From Cunninghamia lanceolata (lineage: Eukaryota > Streptophyta > Pinopsida > Cupressales > Cupressaceae): DNA of 64,000 nucleotides. This document shows positions 22,290 through 35,073 of the stretch, piece after piece. The stretch's first letter is position 1. Each line of letters begins with the position of its first letter. A program made the position numbers and the translations under genes. The stretch spans positions 434,001 to 498,000 of the forward strand of contig BSBN01000845.1 in the NCBI GenBank assembly GCA_027924645.1, in the 5' to 3' direction. Under the pieces are notes generated by a model. It searched no databases. It had not been told where the DNA came from and worked only from the letters and a program-made list of their open reading frames with translations.

Positions 22290-22813
22290 TCTCCTTCACT
22301 CCCATCAATGCACCTATGCACATATATGATGGACCTCTGTACATTTCTACACTTGTCAATGAAAAGCCCATCAAGGGTGTACTAATTGACCCAGTGTGTT
22401 TGGTAAATGTAGTCACAAAGGAATTTTTGTATGCCCATGAATTGTATCGAAACAAGTATGAGCAATCGAAAGTCTTGATATGAGCACATGATGGATCCTC
22501 TCGTCATACCTTGGGTTTGATCACCCTTCCTGTTTGGGTAGGACCAAAACTCCTGGACGTCCTTTTCTCCATCATCCCCGCTTCTGACCAATTTTTTGTA
22601 AAGTTGGGCCATCCGTGGCTTTCTTCCTTGAGAGTTGTCCCCTCAGTAATCTGCAAGTGTTTGAAGTTTCCCCATGACAGACAGGTGCATACTATTTACC
22701 ATAATGGGTTCAAACCTCTTGCATTTAGAAGAAACTTCTTCTTGGATTACTTATGGCTGACACCAACTGAGCCATTGCGGCCTCGCAATGATTTCTTGTT
22801 TTTATCATACTAG
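22290..22813 (+). pseudogene. Retropepsin-like remnant after gag
   Basis: Two frames show a Gypsy protease-like layout. One reads TPINAPMHIYDGPLYISTLV, then KPIKGVLIDPVCLVNVVTKE, where the catalytic D-S/T-G is degraded to DPV. After a frameshift another reads LGLITLPVWVGPKLLDVLF and IPASDQFFVKLGHPWLSS, matching the distal strand region. No RT follows. Loss of the DTG motif means no protease activity in this copy. Confidence 0.6.
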
Positions 22814-22984
22814 AAATTCAAAGTTAACCGCATTACTCAACTGTCTGTTGGTGCCTCCTTGTCAACCCAACTAGCTACTATCCCTGAGGTTCCTCGATCT
22901 CTGCTGATTGTTTCTATCCCTCCTCCTGCCCCAAAGGTAGCAAAGGGAAAATAGCCCAAATTGATTAACCTCCCCTGACCCTAA

Positions 22985-23657
22985 GCACTTGGCATTTACG
23001 CAGAGTTCAGGCCACCTCTAACGTCTTACCCAAGACCTAGAGGCACATGACCCGCACAATCTAGGTCTTTCCGACCTTCAGCGGTTGCTCTTGTTCCTCC
23101 TGCCTCTTCAGAGACTAGAGGAAAGCAACCCATGGTGCAGGACCCTTTCGCTTCGGCCCCTCCATCTTCATTGGTGGCCTTTGTTCCTCCAGCCCCTTCG
23201 GTGGCTAGAGGAAGGCAACCCATATTGAGAGACCATCCTCTAGTAGTACCCCAACCTTTGGTGGCTCATTCTGTTCCTCCACCCACTCCTAGAGTGACGG
23301 AAGAAAAGGAGCCCATGTTGGTTGACTCCCAAGTTCCTCCTACGGATTCTCTAAGATGCTCTAGGCATAACCAACTTGCGAGAGATCGCAAGTGTCACCG
23401 TCGTGCTACAACTCATGAGCATGCGGCCAGAGAGGAACCTCTTCCATCTCCCAGGCAACCGACCCATGACTCAGCCCCACTACTTCAACTTCATGTACCC
23501 TCTCTTCAGCATGATTCTCTCCCATCTCCCACTCCAGCCTCTCCACCAAATCAGCCGAATGTCAGCACCGCACCTAGTATCACTGTCTCAAAGCTACTCC
23601 CACTGCAACATACCCGACACTAGGTGTTCCTTGATGTCCTTTGTCCCCCTACCATAG
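22985..23657 (+). pseudogene. Pro/Ser-rich ORF remnant with ~30-residue repeats
   Basis: The frame at 23132-23623 and the one before it contain three diverged repeats with the core VAxVPPAxSxxRGxQPM, starting near 23083, 23175 and 23262 (about 90 bp apart). The protein is Pro-rich and has no known domain. It sits where pol would start in an autonomous element, so it may be a gag extension peculiar to this family. Confidence 0.45.
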
Positions 23658-24128
23658 ACATGGACATTCCATCACTGCTTCCTAAGCGCAAGCATTATCC
23701 CATCCCACCCTTTGCAAACCCAAGGACATGCCACCCTCGTTGGTGACGAGTCCTTCCATTTCATCTATTCCGATTGTGGAGACCTCTGCTCCACCAGTGG
23801 GAATCAATGCTTGTAATCTTGTTGTTAGCATTGGGCAACCACTGATTGTCATCTATTCTGATAGAGACTAGATTCATTTTCCCATAAGGAAGATGTATTT
23901 GAGTCCTTGGAAGAGATACAATCTCTGTCCTCGATCTTTACACGATTGATGGACCTCACCTTCGGTAAATTACACCAGGATCCTCCCTTGGATGTTGATC
24001 CTTTGCATGATCAGCTAGGCGATGTGCCTAGTACTATCCTTAATGTGGTCTCTCTAGCGGCCTATCCACCATCCCTATATAATGAGCAAGATTGGGAGGC
24101 AGATGACCTACTAGAGCTCGATCCTTAA
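23640..24128 (+). pseudogene. Unrecognised acidic ORF remnant, end of the coding part
   Basis: The open frame 23907-24128 reads EEIQSLSSIFTRLMDLTFGK and ends LYNEQDWEADDLLELDP. It is acidic with no known domain. A broken frame at 23640-23905 may be its upstream part. It is the last coding-like stretch before 1.4 kb of non-coding sequence. Confidence 0.35.
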
Positions 24129-25508
24129 GTGCAGTCCCTTGTTCATCTATTTTTATTTGTGGTTTGCCTATGTGTTTTGTAATCCCTATATATGAGTATG
24201 GCGTGACTGTTTGTTTGTTATCTCTTTCCTTGGATGAACCTTGATGCCCTTGTAGGCACATGGATACAAAGAGAATGAAAATGTCGTGACATTCCTCTAT
24301 ATGTTTCTACATTGTTCTCTATGTTGTATTTGAAATTTTCCACATTTTGGAGATGATGCAAAGTGTTGGATGATTTAATATCCTTCCATGTTGACCCAAA
24401 ATTTTTATTTGTCTTCTTGTGACATTCTTCCTCTGTATTCGTAGTTCTACATGCCTAGGAGGATGATGACAAATACAAAAAAAATCAACTACAAATAATT
24501 GACAAAATCAATTACAAAAAATTGTCCCACAGAGATCATGCTATATATTGAGTTGACTCCAAATCACGTAGATCGCTTTATGTTTGTTGTTGATGTTGCT
24601 TGTTTTATGTGACACCTTGTTGCGTTGCTCGGCATCATGCCATGCTTACACAAGCCATTGTGTATCATGCCTGTAGCATTGCCTTGGTTGTCTTTCCTAC
24701 AGGCAACCCCTTCATGACGTAGCTCTCTAGAACATATCCTCTAGGCATATGCTTCCTGAAAGCTCTCGTGCCTTCTTCCCTCTTTTTACCTTAAAATTAA
24801 TTGCTCCTCCATGATGTAAGCATTTATTTTAAAGTGGGGGCATACACTTTCTATCTCTCACACTTAATCACACACCACACCAATGGTATGCTCTCTACAA
24901 CACTTTTTATAGCATTTGTGGTCCTAAGCAGATACACTTGCTAGAATTACTTAGCAAACAACGAATTTTTTAAGTCATGTAATTTCTGATACTGTTTGAC
25001 ATGTTGCTCACCTAGCAAAGCAATGCTAGTCTGTGATGCTTCATTTGCTATCAACACTTCCCATAAGCCACCTAGCAAATAACGGACTTTGCTAGCTCTA
25101 GTGACTTATGGAAGCTTTTTAGTATGGTTCCTAGCAAACAATGGACTTCGTTAGCTCTCTAGAACCATACCCTTCTATTTCTTTCTTTTCTGTGTGTTTG
25201 CATTAGATTAATGTGCATTAGACTATATTAATTGTTAATTGCAAGGGTTTTGACAAATAATATTTGGTCTAATCATCCCTTTTATCAGCTTTATATATAC
25301 ATGTATGCATATGTGTTTGACATTTGTTCCATGTGTAGATTCTTCAGCTACACTGTAGTTTTGTAGAATCCTAAGCTGAGGGCTTCATCTCTCTCACTTA
25401 GCAACACTCTCCATCCTCTACAGTGCCCACAGGTGGAAAAGGTTTACTCTCCTTTTTCTTCATGTTGTTTACTTTAGCTTGCATATGCCCATAGAGCCAT
25501 ACAACCGC
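24129..25508 (+). other. Non-coding 3' internal region of the gag-only element
   Basis: No ORF or domain seen. Short repeats of the type AACGGACTTTGCTAGCTC occur near 24957-25160, where CTAGCAAA(C/T)AA also recurs. The PPT follows. Confidence 0.55.
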
Positions 25509-25524
25509 TAAAGTGGGGGCTAAA
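25509..25524 (+). promoter_or_regulatory. Polypurine tract of the gag-only element
   Basis: TAAAGTGGGGGCTAAA directly precedes TGTAGCG of the 3' LTR. The same tract occurs before the 3' LTR at 40366. Confidence 0.82.
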
Positions 25525-27007
25525 TGTAGCGTCGTAAGTTTTGCTCGATCACAATTTTACACTCTATTTGGTGCTCACTCTAGTGCCCGCTCCCTTCCTG
25601 TGCTTTCCAATTGCTGCTTTGACCATTTCTGCCTGCCATACCCCAAAACTGTAAAAATGCCTTAGTCTTGGCAGTGCCCTGAATAATTTGGACCTTCTAA
25701 AACTAAAGTTGCATGGTCTCGAGCACTAAGCACGGACGTCTACGCCAAGGACACGAGTGCTAAGCACAGATGTCTGTGCCAAGCGTTGGCATCTTGATAG
25801 CATTTTCTAGTTCGTCAATCATTTTTAGCTGTGTTTTTGTTTGTGCGACACTTCGCTCCAAGCTTTTCCTAATGCCTATACGCACCCAAACAGATCCTTT
25901 CCCAGCTTTTTGATCTCTCGCTTCTTCTATAAAACCTTACCGCTTTGCCATTCAAAATGATCGAATCTTCTATGTAGCGAAGCTTTGTTGAAAGTATCAC
26001 TGAACTATCACTTTGCTTGTATCTTTGCTATTGCATACTCTTTCTATTGTAGGTTATCGAGAACCATTGATTGAGATGATTCACTCATATACTTTGTGCT
26101 ATTCAAGAAGTTCTCATTCGACATTTCTATCCTCTGGAACAAAGGCTCATCTTGTTCTCTTATATGATAGTCTTCCAACGAGACTCTTGTAATCTTCTTT
26201 CCAACTCTTTTTCGATACCTTATTTAGATTAACATTTACATTGTATTTGAATCTCATTTCTTTATTGTAATATCATTTGTCACTGCTCACCACAATTCTA
26301 AACACACATAGAATTCATAGCACACGCACATTTATTTATCAAGCATTTCATTATCTGGCTATATTGAGGTGGAAACACCAAAAATGGGGTTTGACTGAGA
26401 CAAATCTCTATACAATCCAATCTTTTTCTCCTGGTTGTGATTGCAGGTTGTGTGAGAGAAGGCTTTGAATGCATGAGTGTTTTGCACTCCTTTTTCCCTT
26501 CCCTATCAATTGCGTTATTCCATTATTCTCATATCATTCTTATCTATTTGCTTTATCTATCAATTTTTGTATACTAATAATTGTGTTTGTTGAAAACAGG
26601 GAGTCGTCAAAATTTGTACAGAATCATATAGATCAGGATTTCTATCTTTTGATGATGTATAGACTACAACACCCAGTGCAGACGTTCATGCCCCACGCTG
26701 TCATCCTAGGCAACGAGGCTGCCCACCTGGTGCTAGGATCCTCATAATATGTAGTTTTCATTTATGTACTTGTTTTTGTGAATTATTGTCTCTTTCCTTT
26801 GTTTTCTTTAAGTTTTAGTTAGTTTTAGTCAATATCATTTGACCATTCATTTTCAATTGCAACAAAAGGACATAGCTCGGGTTGTCTTACTCTTCCTAAT
26901 TGGATAGCAATAAGACAAAACATCTTCAGTGGCTAGTGTCTTAATGTTCGATAGGAATTGGTTCTGATTAAGGATAGTTTAGTTAGGATTTCTTTTTCTG
27001 TTAAACA
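25525..27007 (+). mobile_element. 3' LTR of the gag-only element
   Basis: Runs from TGTAGCGTCG to CTGTTAAACA, with the TATA box CTATAAAA near 25927-25934. It aligns with 18700-20135 along its length, with many transitions and a few indels. Confidence 0.9.
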
Positions 27008-27012
27008 AGTTC

Positions 27013-27110
27013 AAAGTCTTTTTATTGTGTGTTGGTGCATGTGTAAAGCAATAGTGTGTGCCTATCAAAGGTATTCAAAACATCAAGAAGATTTTCAAGG
27101 TTTTTCAAAG
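27013..27110 (+). repeat. Continuation of the ~75-bp GTGCAC array
   Basis: GTTGGTGCATGTGTAAAGCA and TGTGTGCCTATCAAAGG match the array unit at 17226-18699. It is the right-hand half of the array split by the gag-only element. Confidence 0.65.
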
Positions 27111-30100
27111 GGTTAGCCATGATTAGAGGAAAAGCTGTGTAATGGGTTGTACTAAATTTTTGTGCATTTCAACAATTGTTTGACAAAATGATGACTAAAC
27201 AACAAACTAGGAGACTGATTTTGTATGATATTCTTGTAAATGTTTGACACATGACAATAGTGTAAAGTAAAGAATTCTGATTTTATTTTCTTCCAAACAT
27301 TTGAAACACCACCGTAATTGTATTCTTGTTTAAGAGACTTGCACTTAGCTGTCATACAAACAATGTTATTTAAGGAAATACTAACTAGCAATACGTTGTT
27401 GAGTACAGGTGAAAGTATTCCCAGATCTTCAAAACTGTTGAATACATCCAACCATAGACTAAAAAGTTCAGAAGTTACTCCTAGATCTGCCTAGAACTCC
27501 CACACGCACCTGTTGAAGGATACACTTAGAACTGTAATGTTGAATACAAGTATACTCTAGGTGCTAAGGTTGTTTAATAGACTAAATAATCCCCAATAAA
27601 TGACTGTAATAGAATAAACCTTGTCAGATAGTCAAAACTTTTGATCAAACATTAGTGCATGTTTGTACGACCTCCTTATCTCCCTGAAATACCTATTGCA
27701 CACATGAAGGACAATAGGAAAATCAAATAAGGTGGGCGGCTGGGTTTTAGGGTCTAAGGGTCTTCATTGATCGATCATGCCTGTGAAGATGACATTAAAT
27801 GTTGCACAATGATCAATGTCATCCAGAGCCACCTATTTAGAAGCCTATTTTTAGCCTGCATTAAAACTAGCTTGTGCTATTTTTAGCTGTCACCTTTTTT
27901 AGAGAATAGAGCATATTTAGGGATTTGCTAAATTTTAGCTAGAGCTATTTATAGCCTTTGCTATTTTTAGCTCTCTTTATTTTTAATGTGAGGAGCCCAT
28001 GCTTTTTTTAGCTCTCACTTTGTTTTAGAAAAAAGAGCATATTTAGGGATATGCTATTTTAGCTAGAGTTATTTATAACCTTTGCTATTTTTAGCAGTCT
28101 TTATTTTTAATGTGAGTAGCCCATGCTATAGTTAACATTCACTGTTTACAGCCTATAGGCAATTATTTTTAGATCATTTATCTTTAGATTGCTTTCCATG
28201 TAAGAGATGTGAGCATTAGGTCATAGTTTATAATAAATTCAATCTACAACTTAATTGGAGGTTACATGGTTTTAGTTTTAGTATTAGAGGATAGGATTTT
28301 GTAATAAAAAATGCATTTCGTGCACTTAGTTATTCTTAAGAGTAGAAGTAGCATTTAGTTTTTTCTTTTTATTTTAATGCAATAGCTTTGTAAAATAGTA
28401 TAAATAAGGGCTATTTTGCACTTAGATTTCTAATAAGTTTGCATGTTGTTGAAATTGCCATTCACTGAGTATTTGGATTGTTAATCTAAAATTTAATGTT
28501 TATTCATTCAATGGAATATATTACGTTTATCTTGCTTCTAAGTGTCTATTGAGATGTTTTGTTGTGTGCTAAGGTATATAAATAGCTTCTACCAAATTTG
28601 CAAGCTTTATATTGTAGGTCTTTTCGAAGTTAGATATCGTGGCTTTATGCAAAGTCCTTCAATTACTTTACCAAAGCCATCGTGTTTTTATGTATTAGTT
28701 TGTTCAATCTGTATGTGCACTTGTATTGTTTAGTCTTTGTATTTAGTTGAACAATGCAAGTGTGTAGCTGTAGGGATTTCTTTTAGTAAAAAAACCAAAA
28801 TTCTCTTATCTAGTGTTGATATGCTAAATCACCTTGTGCTCTAGATTGAGAAACAAAAAAATAGATTATTATTAGTTTCTTTGTTTTGCATACTCAAAAT
28901 CACTCCATAAAGCACTACCAAAGTTGTAAATAAGCAAGTACATATTGTGTAGTTTAGATTAGTTTTTATCTTAAAATGAGCTTCGCCTTCAAATTTGTAG
29001 AGTGGTTCTATTGCACATCTATTCCATTTTGTGTCGCATTGAAATGTGTGAATTAAAAATTTAACACTTTGTTAAGATACTTATTTTTATGATTTACTCG
29101 TTCTTTTTTATTGTATGCCTACATTTGGCAGAAATTTATGCTCCGATTTAGTTTCTGAATGTGATGTAATGCTGTCAAAACTGGATTCATCCCACCCTAT
29201 TCTTGTGAAAATCTGATTTTGCTTTTAGATCTCTAGGAGTGATTTAGAGTAAAAAATGATGAATATTCCCATATGCATCCGTGGTAAGAATGTAAACAAT
29301 GGGCATATCAGTGTATGGGAGGAGTTTTGCTTAAGTTAAACATAAATATTGCCTTGTTTGCCAGATACTTCCTGGACCCAATCTTAAACTGCACCAATTT
29401 AGGTAAGTTGTTCTTGCAAACCCTTTTTTAATAATTTGGTAATTATTCACGAAACCCAAATTAGAACTGGAATGAAAGAGAGCTAACTCAATTGCCTTTG
29501 GACTGACCATTATCAAATAATGTTCTCTAGTTGTTGCCAACTTTTTTTTGATAAAGATGTTTGTTGAACTACTTTTATGAATTGTTGGGTCTATTGAAAA
29601 TCATCCTCACTAATGCTAAACAAAACATCCATAGCACTTCCAACTTCAGATCCAAGGACTGTCACATCCTTCTATTTTATTTATGCTAACAAATAATACA
29701 TAGATGGGGAGTCTCATATTGTTGTTTATGGGTAGCAATGCCTCTCTTTGAACACACATTGGAGTACATTATATCTATATCTTGGTAGACAGAAAAACAT
29801 TTTCCTTGAACAATTGTAGTTGCATCTCATGTAATGTGTCAAATACTGGATATTAAAGGACATAACATTCTCTTTCAATGACATGAACTCCTTATCTCTT
29901 AGCCAATCTTTCAAGTATTTCAGTATTGACATTATACCATCTTATAAGTTATTTGTTTGGTAGCACAAAAGAGGGATTACAATGTCATCACATTGTGTCT
30001 TTACATATAGGTCTCCATGGGGTCCAAAAGGGCTCTGTAGAGATAAATTAAAGTGCTTTGTCAAAGGTTGGAAGGTTTGGGTACGATTAATTGCACTTTG

Positions 30101-30760
30101 GTCCAAATATGCATGCAACTTTTTGTCCTACATTTTTTGTCCTTATAAGGTGTTTTCTATTCCTTTTTAAATTGTGATACCAAGGATAACCAACATATAT
30201 AGGGTTTTCTCTTATTTTGTAGTTCTTATAATGAGTTATGTATATTGGAACTAAGTTGAATAGGGGTAACTATGGGGACCATATAGGCTTACCCAAAAGA
30301 GTAGACCAAGTGAACTCTTCACCTTATTTCTAGAAAATGTCAAGATAATTAAACCATTAAGGATTCAATAAACCCATTAGAGTTCATAGGCTAATGATGC
30401 AATTCACCCTATTAATCTATTGGATGTACCTGAAAATAATATGGGCTCTTGTGATTACTTGTTAATGACTTTTTGATACCCATACTATGAGTGTATACAA
30501 ATACCTAGCATGTATCTGACATAAATAATGTCAAATCTAGGTATTGACATTTAGTTGTAGGTTAGAGATGAAGTAGGGCCTAAAAGAGTTAAGAGTGATA
30601 TTTCATCTAATATGGATCTTGTCCTATTAGAGGAACATAAAAGATAATGGAATTAAGCTAGGAGATTGTGTTTTGTGATATGAGCACAAAAGGCTATTTT
30701 CATGAGATGAAGTTCCTTGATATGGTCGTAATTGATGCACTACATGTTAATTGCTAAAAT
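27111..30760. other. Intergenic stretch with no recognised gene
   Basis: AT-rich, with only short ORFs that show no domain. A 126-bp tandem duplication (27890-28136) and a TATA-like GTATAAATAAG near 28397-28408 are the only structures I can support. Possible LTR remnants are not excluded because partners may lie outside the window. Confidence 0.4.
27890..28136 (+). repeat. Two-copy 126-bp tandem duplication
   Basis: GAGCATATTTAGGGAT recurs 126 bp apart (gcat at 27911 and 28037). The following TTTGCTATTTTTAGC, TTTATTTTTAATGTGAG and AGCCCATGCT segments are in the same order. A shorter AGCTAT-rich sub-repeat is visible within each unit. Confidence 0.85.
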
Positions 30761-31199
30761 TATGTTATGCTTATGTACTTAGTTATTCTCGATAGTATGT
30801 ATCTTGTCGGTAGTCAAATAGTTGTCGATAGTTGGGTAGTTAGAGAGTATAGTTTTGTGATTAGTTACTGATGGTTGCACTCTTGGGCAACTGTTGAAGG
30901 ATTTATATAGGTCCTCGATAGTCGGGGAAAGGGACCGCATGTTGATAATATTTCCTGTACTACAACATTGTATAAGAGCATGAATATATATGAATAAAAT
31001 GACTATTCATATTATTTTGGAATTAGAATTTATGGTATGAATCATTGATGTGTATTTCTTCTATTTACTCTACTATAAATAGAGATATATTAAAAAGGTA
31101 GTAAACATTTGTCGTTGTTGCCTATACAAAGTCAGGTTGAAATGGTCATATAAATGAGACAATCGGTTGAAGAGTTATTATAATCTAATGAAGAAAAGG
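30761..31199 (+). other. Possible 5' LTR/leader remnant of the downstream Gypsy element
   Basis: TCGATAGT-type short repeats, a TATA-like TTTATATAGG (about 30911-30920) and an AATAAAATG near 30993-31001 resemble an LTR promoter and poly(A) region just upstream of the Gypsy gag. I could not match it to the 3' side of that element, so the assignment is weak. Confidence 0.28.
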
Positions 31200-33634
31200 A
31201 ATACCACCTCATAGAAGACTTGGTATGCTTGTGGTATATATCAATAAAGAGCATGTGCAAAAGGAAGCGTAAAAAAGACAGATATCATAAGACGAAATTT
31301 GGAATAATCTGAGAGTGAAGAAGTGGATAATCTTCTTGACCATCTTCCAAGACTCCTTACAAAACAATTCATTGTTCTGCAAGTTCTGTGTGCCTAAAGA
31401 GACCGCCAACTACATCAATAACAAATAAATCAACATTACGAAGAGCAAAACCAACGTGAAGAAGAGGAATGCAACACTGACCAATGTCATACTTTCTGAA
31501 ATTAATGCCCTTATGCCCAAATAAGAATGGAAAGAGATCAAAAAGAGGTTAGAGAACAACAGAACAAGAAGTGAGATGATCCTTGAGGATAGTAGAACAA
31601 TGGGAACTAAGGAGACGACAAAGGGAAGAAGTCCAAGAAACCCAAGGCATACTACTCCAAAGTTAGAGCCCATCCCAATTATGAAGTCAAAGCAAAAGTG
31701 TGAGTTGGAGCCATAGTCGGGAAAACAAAAAAAATGCCACTATAAAGAAACATACAAGGGCAGAGTGGGAAGAGATAGAAAGGAACTTACCACTCCTTGA
31801 CAAAGCATGGGTTGACTTTGCCAACCAAGTGGAAAAGCCATCAGTCGATCTCCATTAGATGACGAAGAGTGGGAGAATCTAAAGATTCATTGACAAAAGT
31901 GTACAAGAGTAACATCAACACATTGAAGAATTAGATTGAAGAAGAATTGGTAATCGAAGGGACTGAGCCAAACACTTCTGGGCCAAGGTTGCACAAGAAA
32001 GAATTTGAAGGCAATAGAAAGGTGTAGAATGTTGAAGCATGATGATTTGAGTATTCCCAGGTGGCTGAGAGTGCGAGAGAAGCATCGAAATGTTTGAAAC
32101 AAAACTCCCTGGTAAGCAGGTTCTAGGTATTGAGATTGCACCAAAGCAACAATAGGATGACTCTCCCATCAAGTCCCAGTGTAGAGAGGCAGAAGCTGCC
32201 CAAGTTCACAAGTAATGGATTAGAGGATCTTGTGAGACATTGCAAACCTTGTGAAACAATTTGGATAACAAACGACCAAGATGATAGATCCTATTGGCTA
32301 CAGTCCTTCCTAGAAACTCTAAGGGGCATAGCAATCAATTGGTATACAAAACTTGAAGCAACTTCTAGAACTACTTGGCATAGATTGAATAAAGCTTTCG
32401 AAGAGGAGTTGAAATTACTTCGGGATGACAATGAAATTGTAGCATAATTTATAACACCAAGCAAGGCAAACATGAGAACATTAGAGCTTACAATTATAGG
32501 CTCAAGGAACTCCTAGTAAAATTGGAGAAGGAACCAGATGATGGCATCAAGAAACAGTGGCTCATCAAAGGTTTAATTCCTTCATTATGAAAAAAGATGA
32601 AGGTAGTACCACCCTCTTCCTATGCAAATGCCTACAATTAGATAATGGACATAGAGAGTGAGGAAAAAATGCCCTCTCATGGTAAAAGAAAAATAGAGGA
32701 AGATGAAAGTTTGAATGATAGCAGTGATAATGAATCAGGAACCATAAAAGCCTTGAGAAGGGATATGATGTGGATGATGAACTAAAGGCTGAAAAAGAAG
32801 CTAGTACAGAAACCAAGGAACTCTGGTGCACATAGTGCAAAGGTGAGGGTCACATTAAAACAAATCGTCCTACAAAATTATTTTGTGACATTTGTCAAGT
32901 TCTAGGTCACTCAATAAAAGAATGCCCACACAATCTAAACACAAGGAGCACACAAGCACTCTTCACACAAGGTGAGAAGTCTGCTCCACCAACACACCAC
33001 CAAAGGAACAGAATAACAATAATGCATCCCTTGGTGAATATTGGAATAAAAGAGGAAATAACAATAGATTTAATAATAACAATAACAATGGAGGAAGAAG
33101 TCATATACAATATAAATCAAAAGGACACCCTATTATACAACACCAACAATGCAATGAGTGGGGGCATTTCTCTAGAAATGCCAAAATAACCAAAACAAAA
33201 TGGGACTATTGTGCAAATGGTGTGGACTAGGAGATCGTGAGGATATTGATTGCCCAAAGTAAAAAGCCAATCATCCAACAAAATAACAAAGTTTTGGCCT
33301 CACCCAGGCACAAACCAAGAAGTTCGTGTATCCAGATCCATGTACAAAAAATGAAAGACTTCAAGAAGCAAAAATTGAAGTGGAACAAGCTATGACAAGA
33401 GAAAAATGGTGTTCTAATGAGAATGCAAACACTTCCATGAGATTTGAGTCAGATGAAAACATTGCAAGACAAGTGTTGCAAACTACTACATTGGTCAAAA
33501 TGATAGACCTCTTGCAAAGCATGCCACAATTGAGAGTTGCAATCACCACTACACTAGACAATGACCGAAGTGATGGAAGATTTGCCAAAGACAAGGGTGA
33601 AGATTTAGTAGAACCTCCATTGCATGGCGATTAA
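31200..33634 (+). pseudogene. Gypsy gag remnant with CCHC knuckles
   Basis: The core at 32130-32447 reads KLPKFTSNGLEDLVRHC, then RSYWLQSFLETLRGIAINWY. After a TAA and frameshift near 32445 it continues as GKHENIRAYNYRLKELLVKL to about 32790. Zinc knuckles follow, the clearest being CDICQVLGHSIKEC at 32884-32925, with degraded ones near 32824, 33150 and 33205. A 102-codon frame at 33326-33634 ends the gag side. The upstream 31200-32130 is a charged, K/E-rich decayed frame. Gag packages the element RNA. Confidence 0.8.
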
Positions 33635-33646
33635 GTCATAGACCTG

Positions 33647-33985
33647 ATGCTATTGACGGTCAATGTGGAAAAGAGACCAGTCATTGTGCATATGGAGATC
33701 CTTGGGAAAACTTTGATGAACACAATTATTGATGGAGGATTGGGAGTGAATGTACTTTCAGAAGATTCATGGAAGAACCTCAGTAAACCTACCCTCTGGC
33801 CGCCAACCTTCCAACTGGTGGGTACTGATCAACATGGAATTAAAGTATTAGGGGTCCTAGTAGCCCGAAAGGTAATGATAGGAACTCAATCCTTTCTCTT
33901 GAATTGTGTCTAGTTATCTCATTACATAAGAAGGCCTATGATGCATTATTGGGTCAAGGATGGCTGATAGTAGCCAAAGCCGACC
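33647..33985 (+). pseudogene. Gypsy retropepsin remnant
   Basis: Reads VNVEKRPVIVHMEILGKTLM then NTIIDGGLGVNVLSEDSW. The IIDGGLGVNVL block corresponds to the aspartic protease active site, normally D-S/G-G. The frame closes at 33911-33913, then a shifted frame continues (KKAYDALLGQGWL-like). It would have cut the polyprotein. Confidence 0.72.
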
Positions 33986-34407
33986 ATAATTGGAAGAACA
34001 CCTTGTTCATTGAAAATAGGGGAAGGAAATATGTCAGACTTGAGAAATCAGGCCATGAGTGAGGAAGTAGCTTCATCTGACTTAGACATGGACCTAGGAG
34101 AAACATGGGCAGAAGAAGAAAAGGGCCCTTAGAAGTTGATTGACGAGGGAATTTTGGATCTCCAACCTTGTTCCGAGGATGAAACGAGTTCCTTCAGTGG
34201 ATTATTCCACTGGCAAATGGAAGACTACAAGTTATTTCAGACAGAATGTAATATGATATAGATCAAAGAAATTGGAGAGGACGAGAAAGATAAAGAAAAT
34301 GAACAAGAAGACCGTTCAACACCAGTAAGTCATACATTCCCACCAGAGTACGGGGAATACAAAGAAGGGAATGCAAGGTTAGTTAACGTAGCTGCATATA
34401 AATTTGA

Positions 34408-35073
34408 ATGAGATTTATTTTTAAGGACATAAAGTATGAGGAACCTACATCCATGAAAGTGAACTTGGGAGAAGAACGTTTGGGACAATTGGAATCCTAT
34501 GTTGAAGGCAACAAATTCAAATTTTTGTTTGAGCATAAGGATGTCTACACATGGACATACAAAGACCTAATAGGAGTTCCACGAGAATTGTGTGTGCACA
34601 AAATCCCCTTAATACTAGGAGCACAACCAATAAGAAAAATACTCTATAGGATGAATCAAAACTATGCAACTAAGGTTTAGGAGGAAATAAAGAAAATGTT
34701 AGAAGTGGGGATTATTTTTAAAGTGGAAACAAGTGACTGAGTGTCACTAATAGTTATCTCATTGAAGAAGGAATCTGAGCAAATCTGAATATGCGTGGAT
34801 TTCCAAAGCCTCAATGCAATCACTATTAAGGATCCATTTCCAATCCCCTTTATAAACTCTATTCTCGAAGATTTAGTAGGAGACAAGATATACTCCTTTA
34901 TGGATGACTTCTCATGATATAACCAAACAAGCATGGTTGAAGAAGGTAAACTCAAGATCATTTTGTGGTAGAAGATGGAGTATATGCCTATAACAGAATG
35001 CCATTCGGCCTATGCAATTTTAGAGAATAATCCTTCACATATTTAATAAGATGTCGATAGGAAATTTTAAGGG
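34408..35073 (+). pseudogene. Gypsy reverse transcriptase, N-terminal half
   Basis: Includes KFLFEHKDVYTWTYKDLIGV and CVHKIPLILGAQPI before a TAG at 34678. The RT core then reads ICVDFQSLNAITIKDPFPIP and SILEDLVGDKIYSFMDDFS up to about 34915, followed by the FGLCN region in a shifted frame (about 34990-35020). The reading stops at 35073, where the nested LTR starts, just before the catalytic xxDD block. The other half is at 41613. Confidence 0.85.

Larger units (their letters stand above)
18700..27007 (+). mobile_element. Gag-only (TR-GAG-type) LTR retrotransposon, 8308 bp
   Basis: Two ~1.45-kb LTRs (18700-20135 and 25525-27007) bound an internal region with a PBS-like site, a Gypsy-type gag, a retropepsin-like remnant and a PPT. 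I see no RT, RNase H or integrase. The target duplication AGTTC is perfect at 18695-18699 and 27008-27012. The LTRs are roughly 88% identical by eye over a sample, so the insertion is old. The same minisatellite lies on both sides, confirming the limits. Confidence 0.9.

Noticed and set aside
31410..31673. 87-codon hydrophobic minus-strand ORF resembling a membrane protein
   Set aside because: It is the antisense of a Lys/Glu-rich gag-side frame, which gives Leu/Phe/Ser-rich translations by complementarity.
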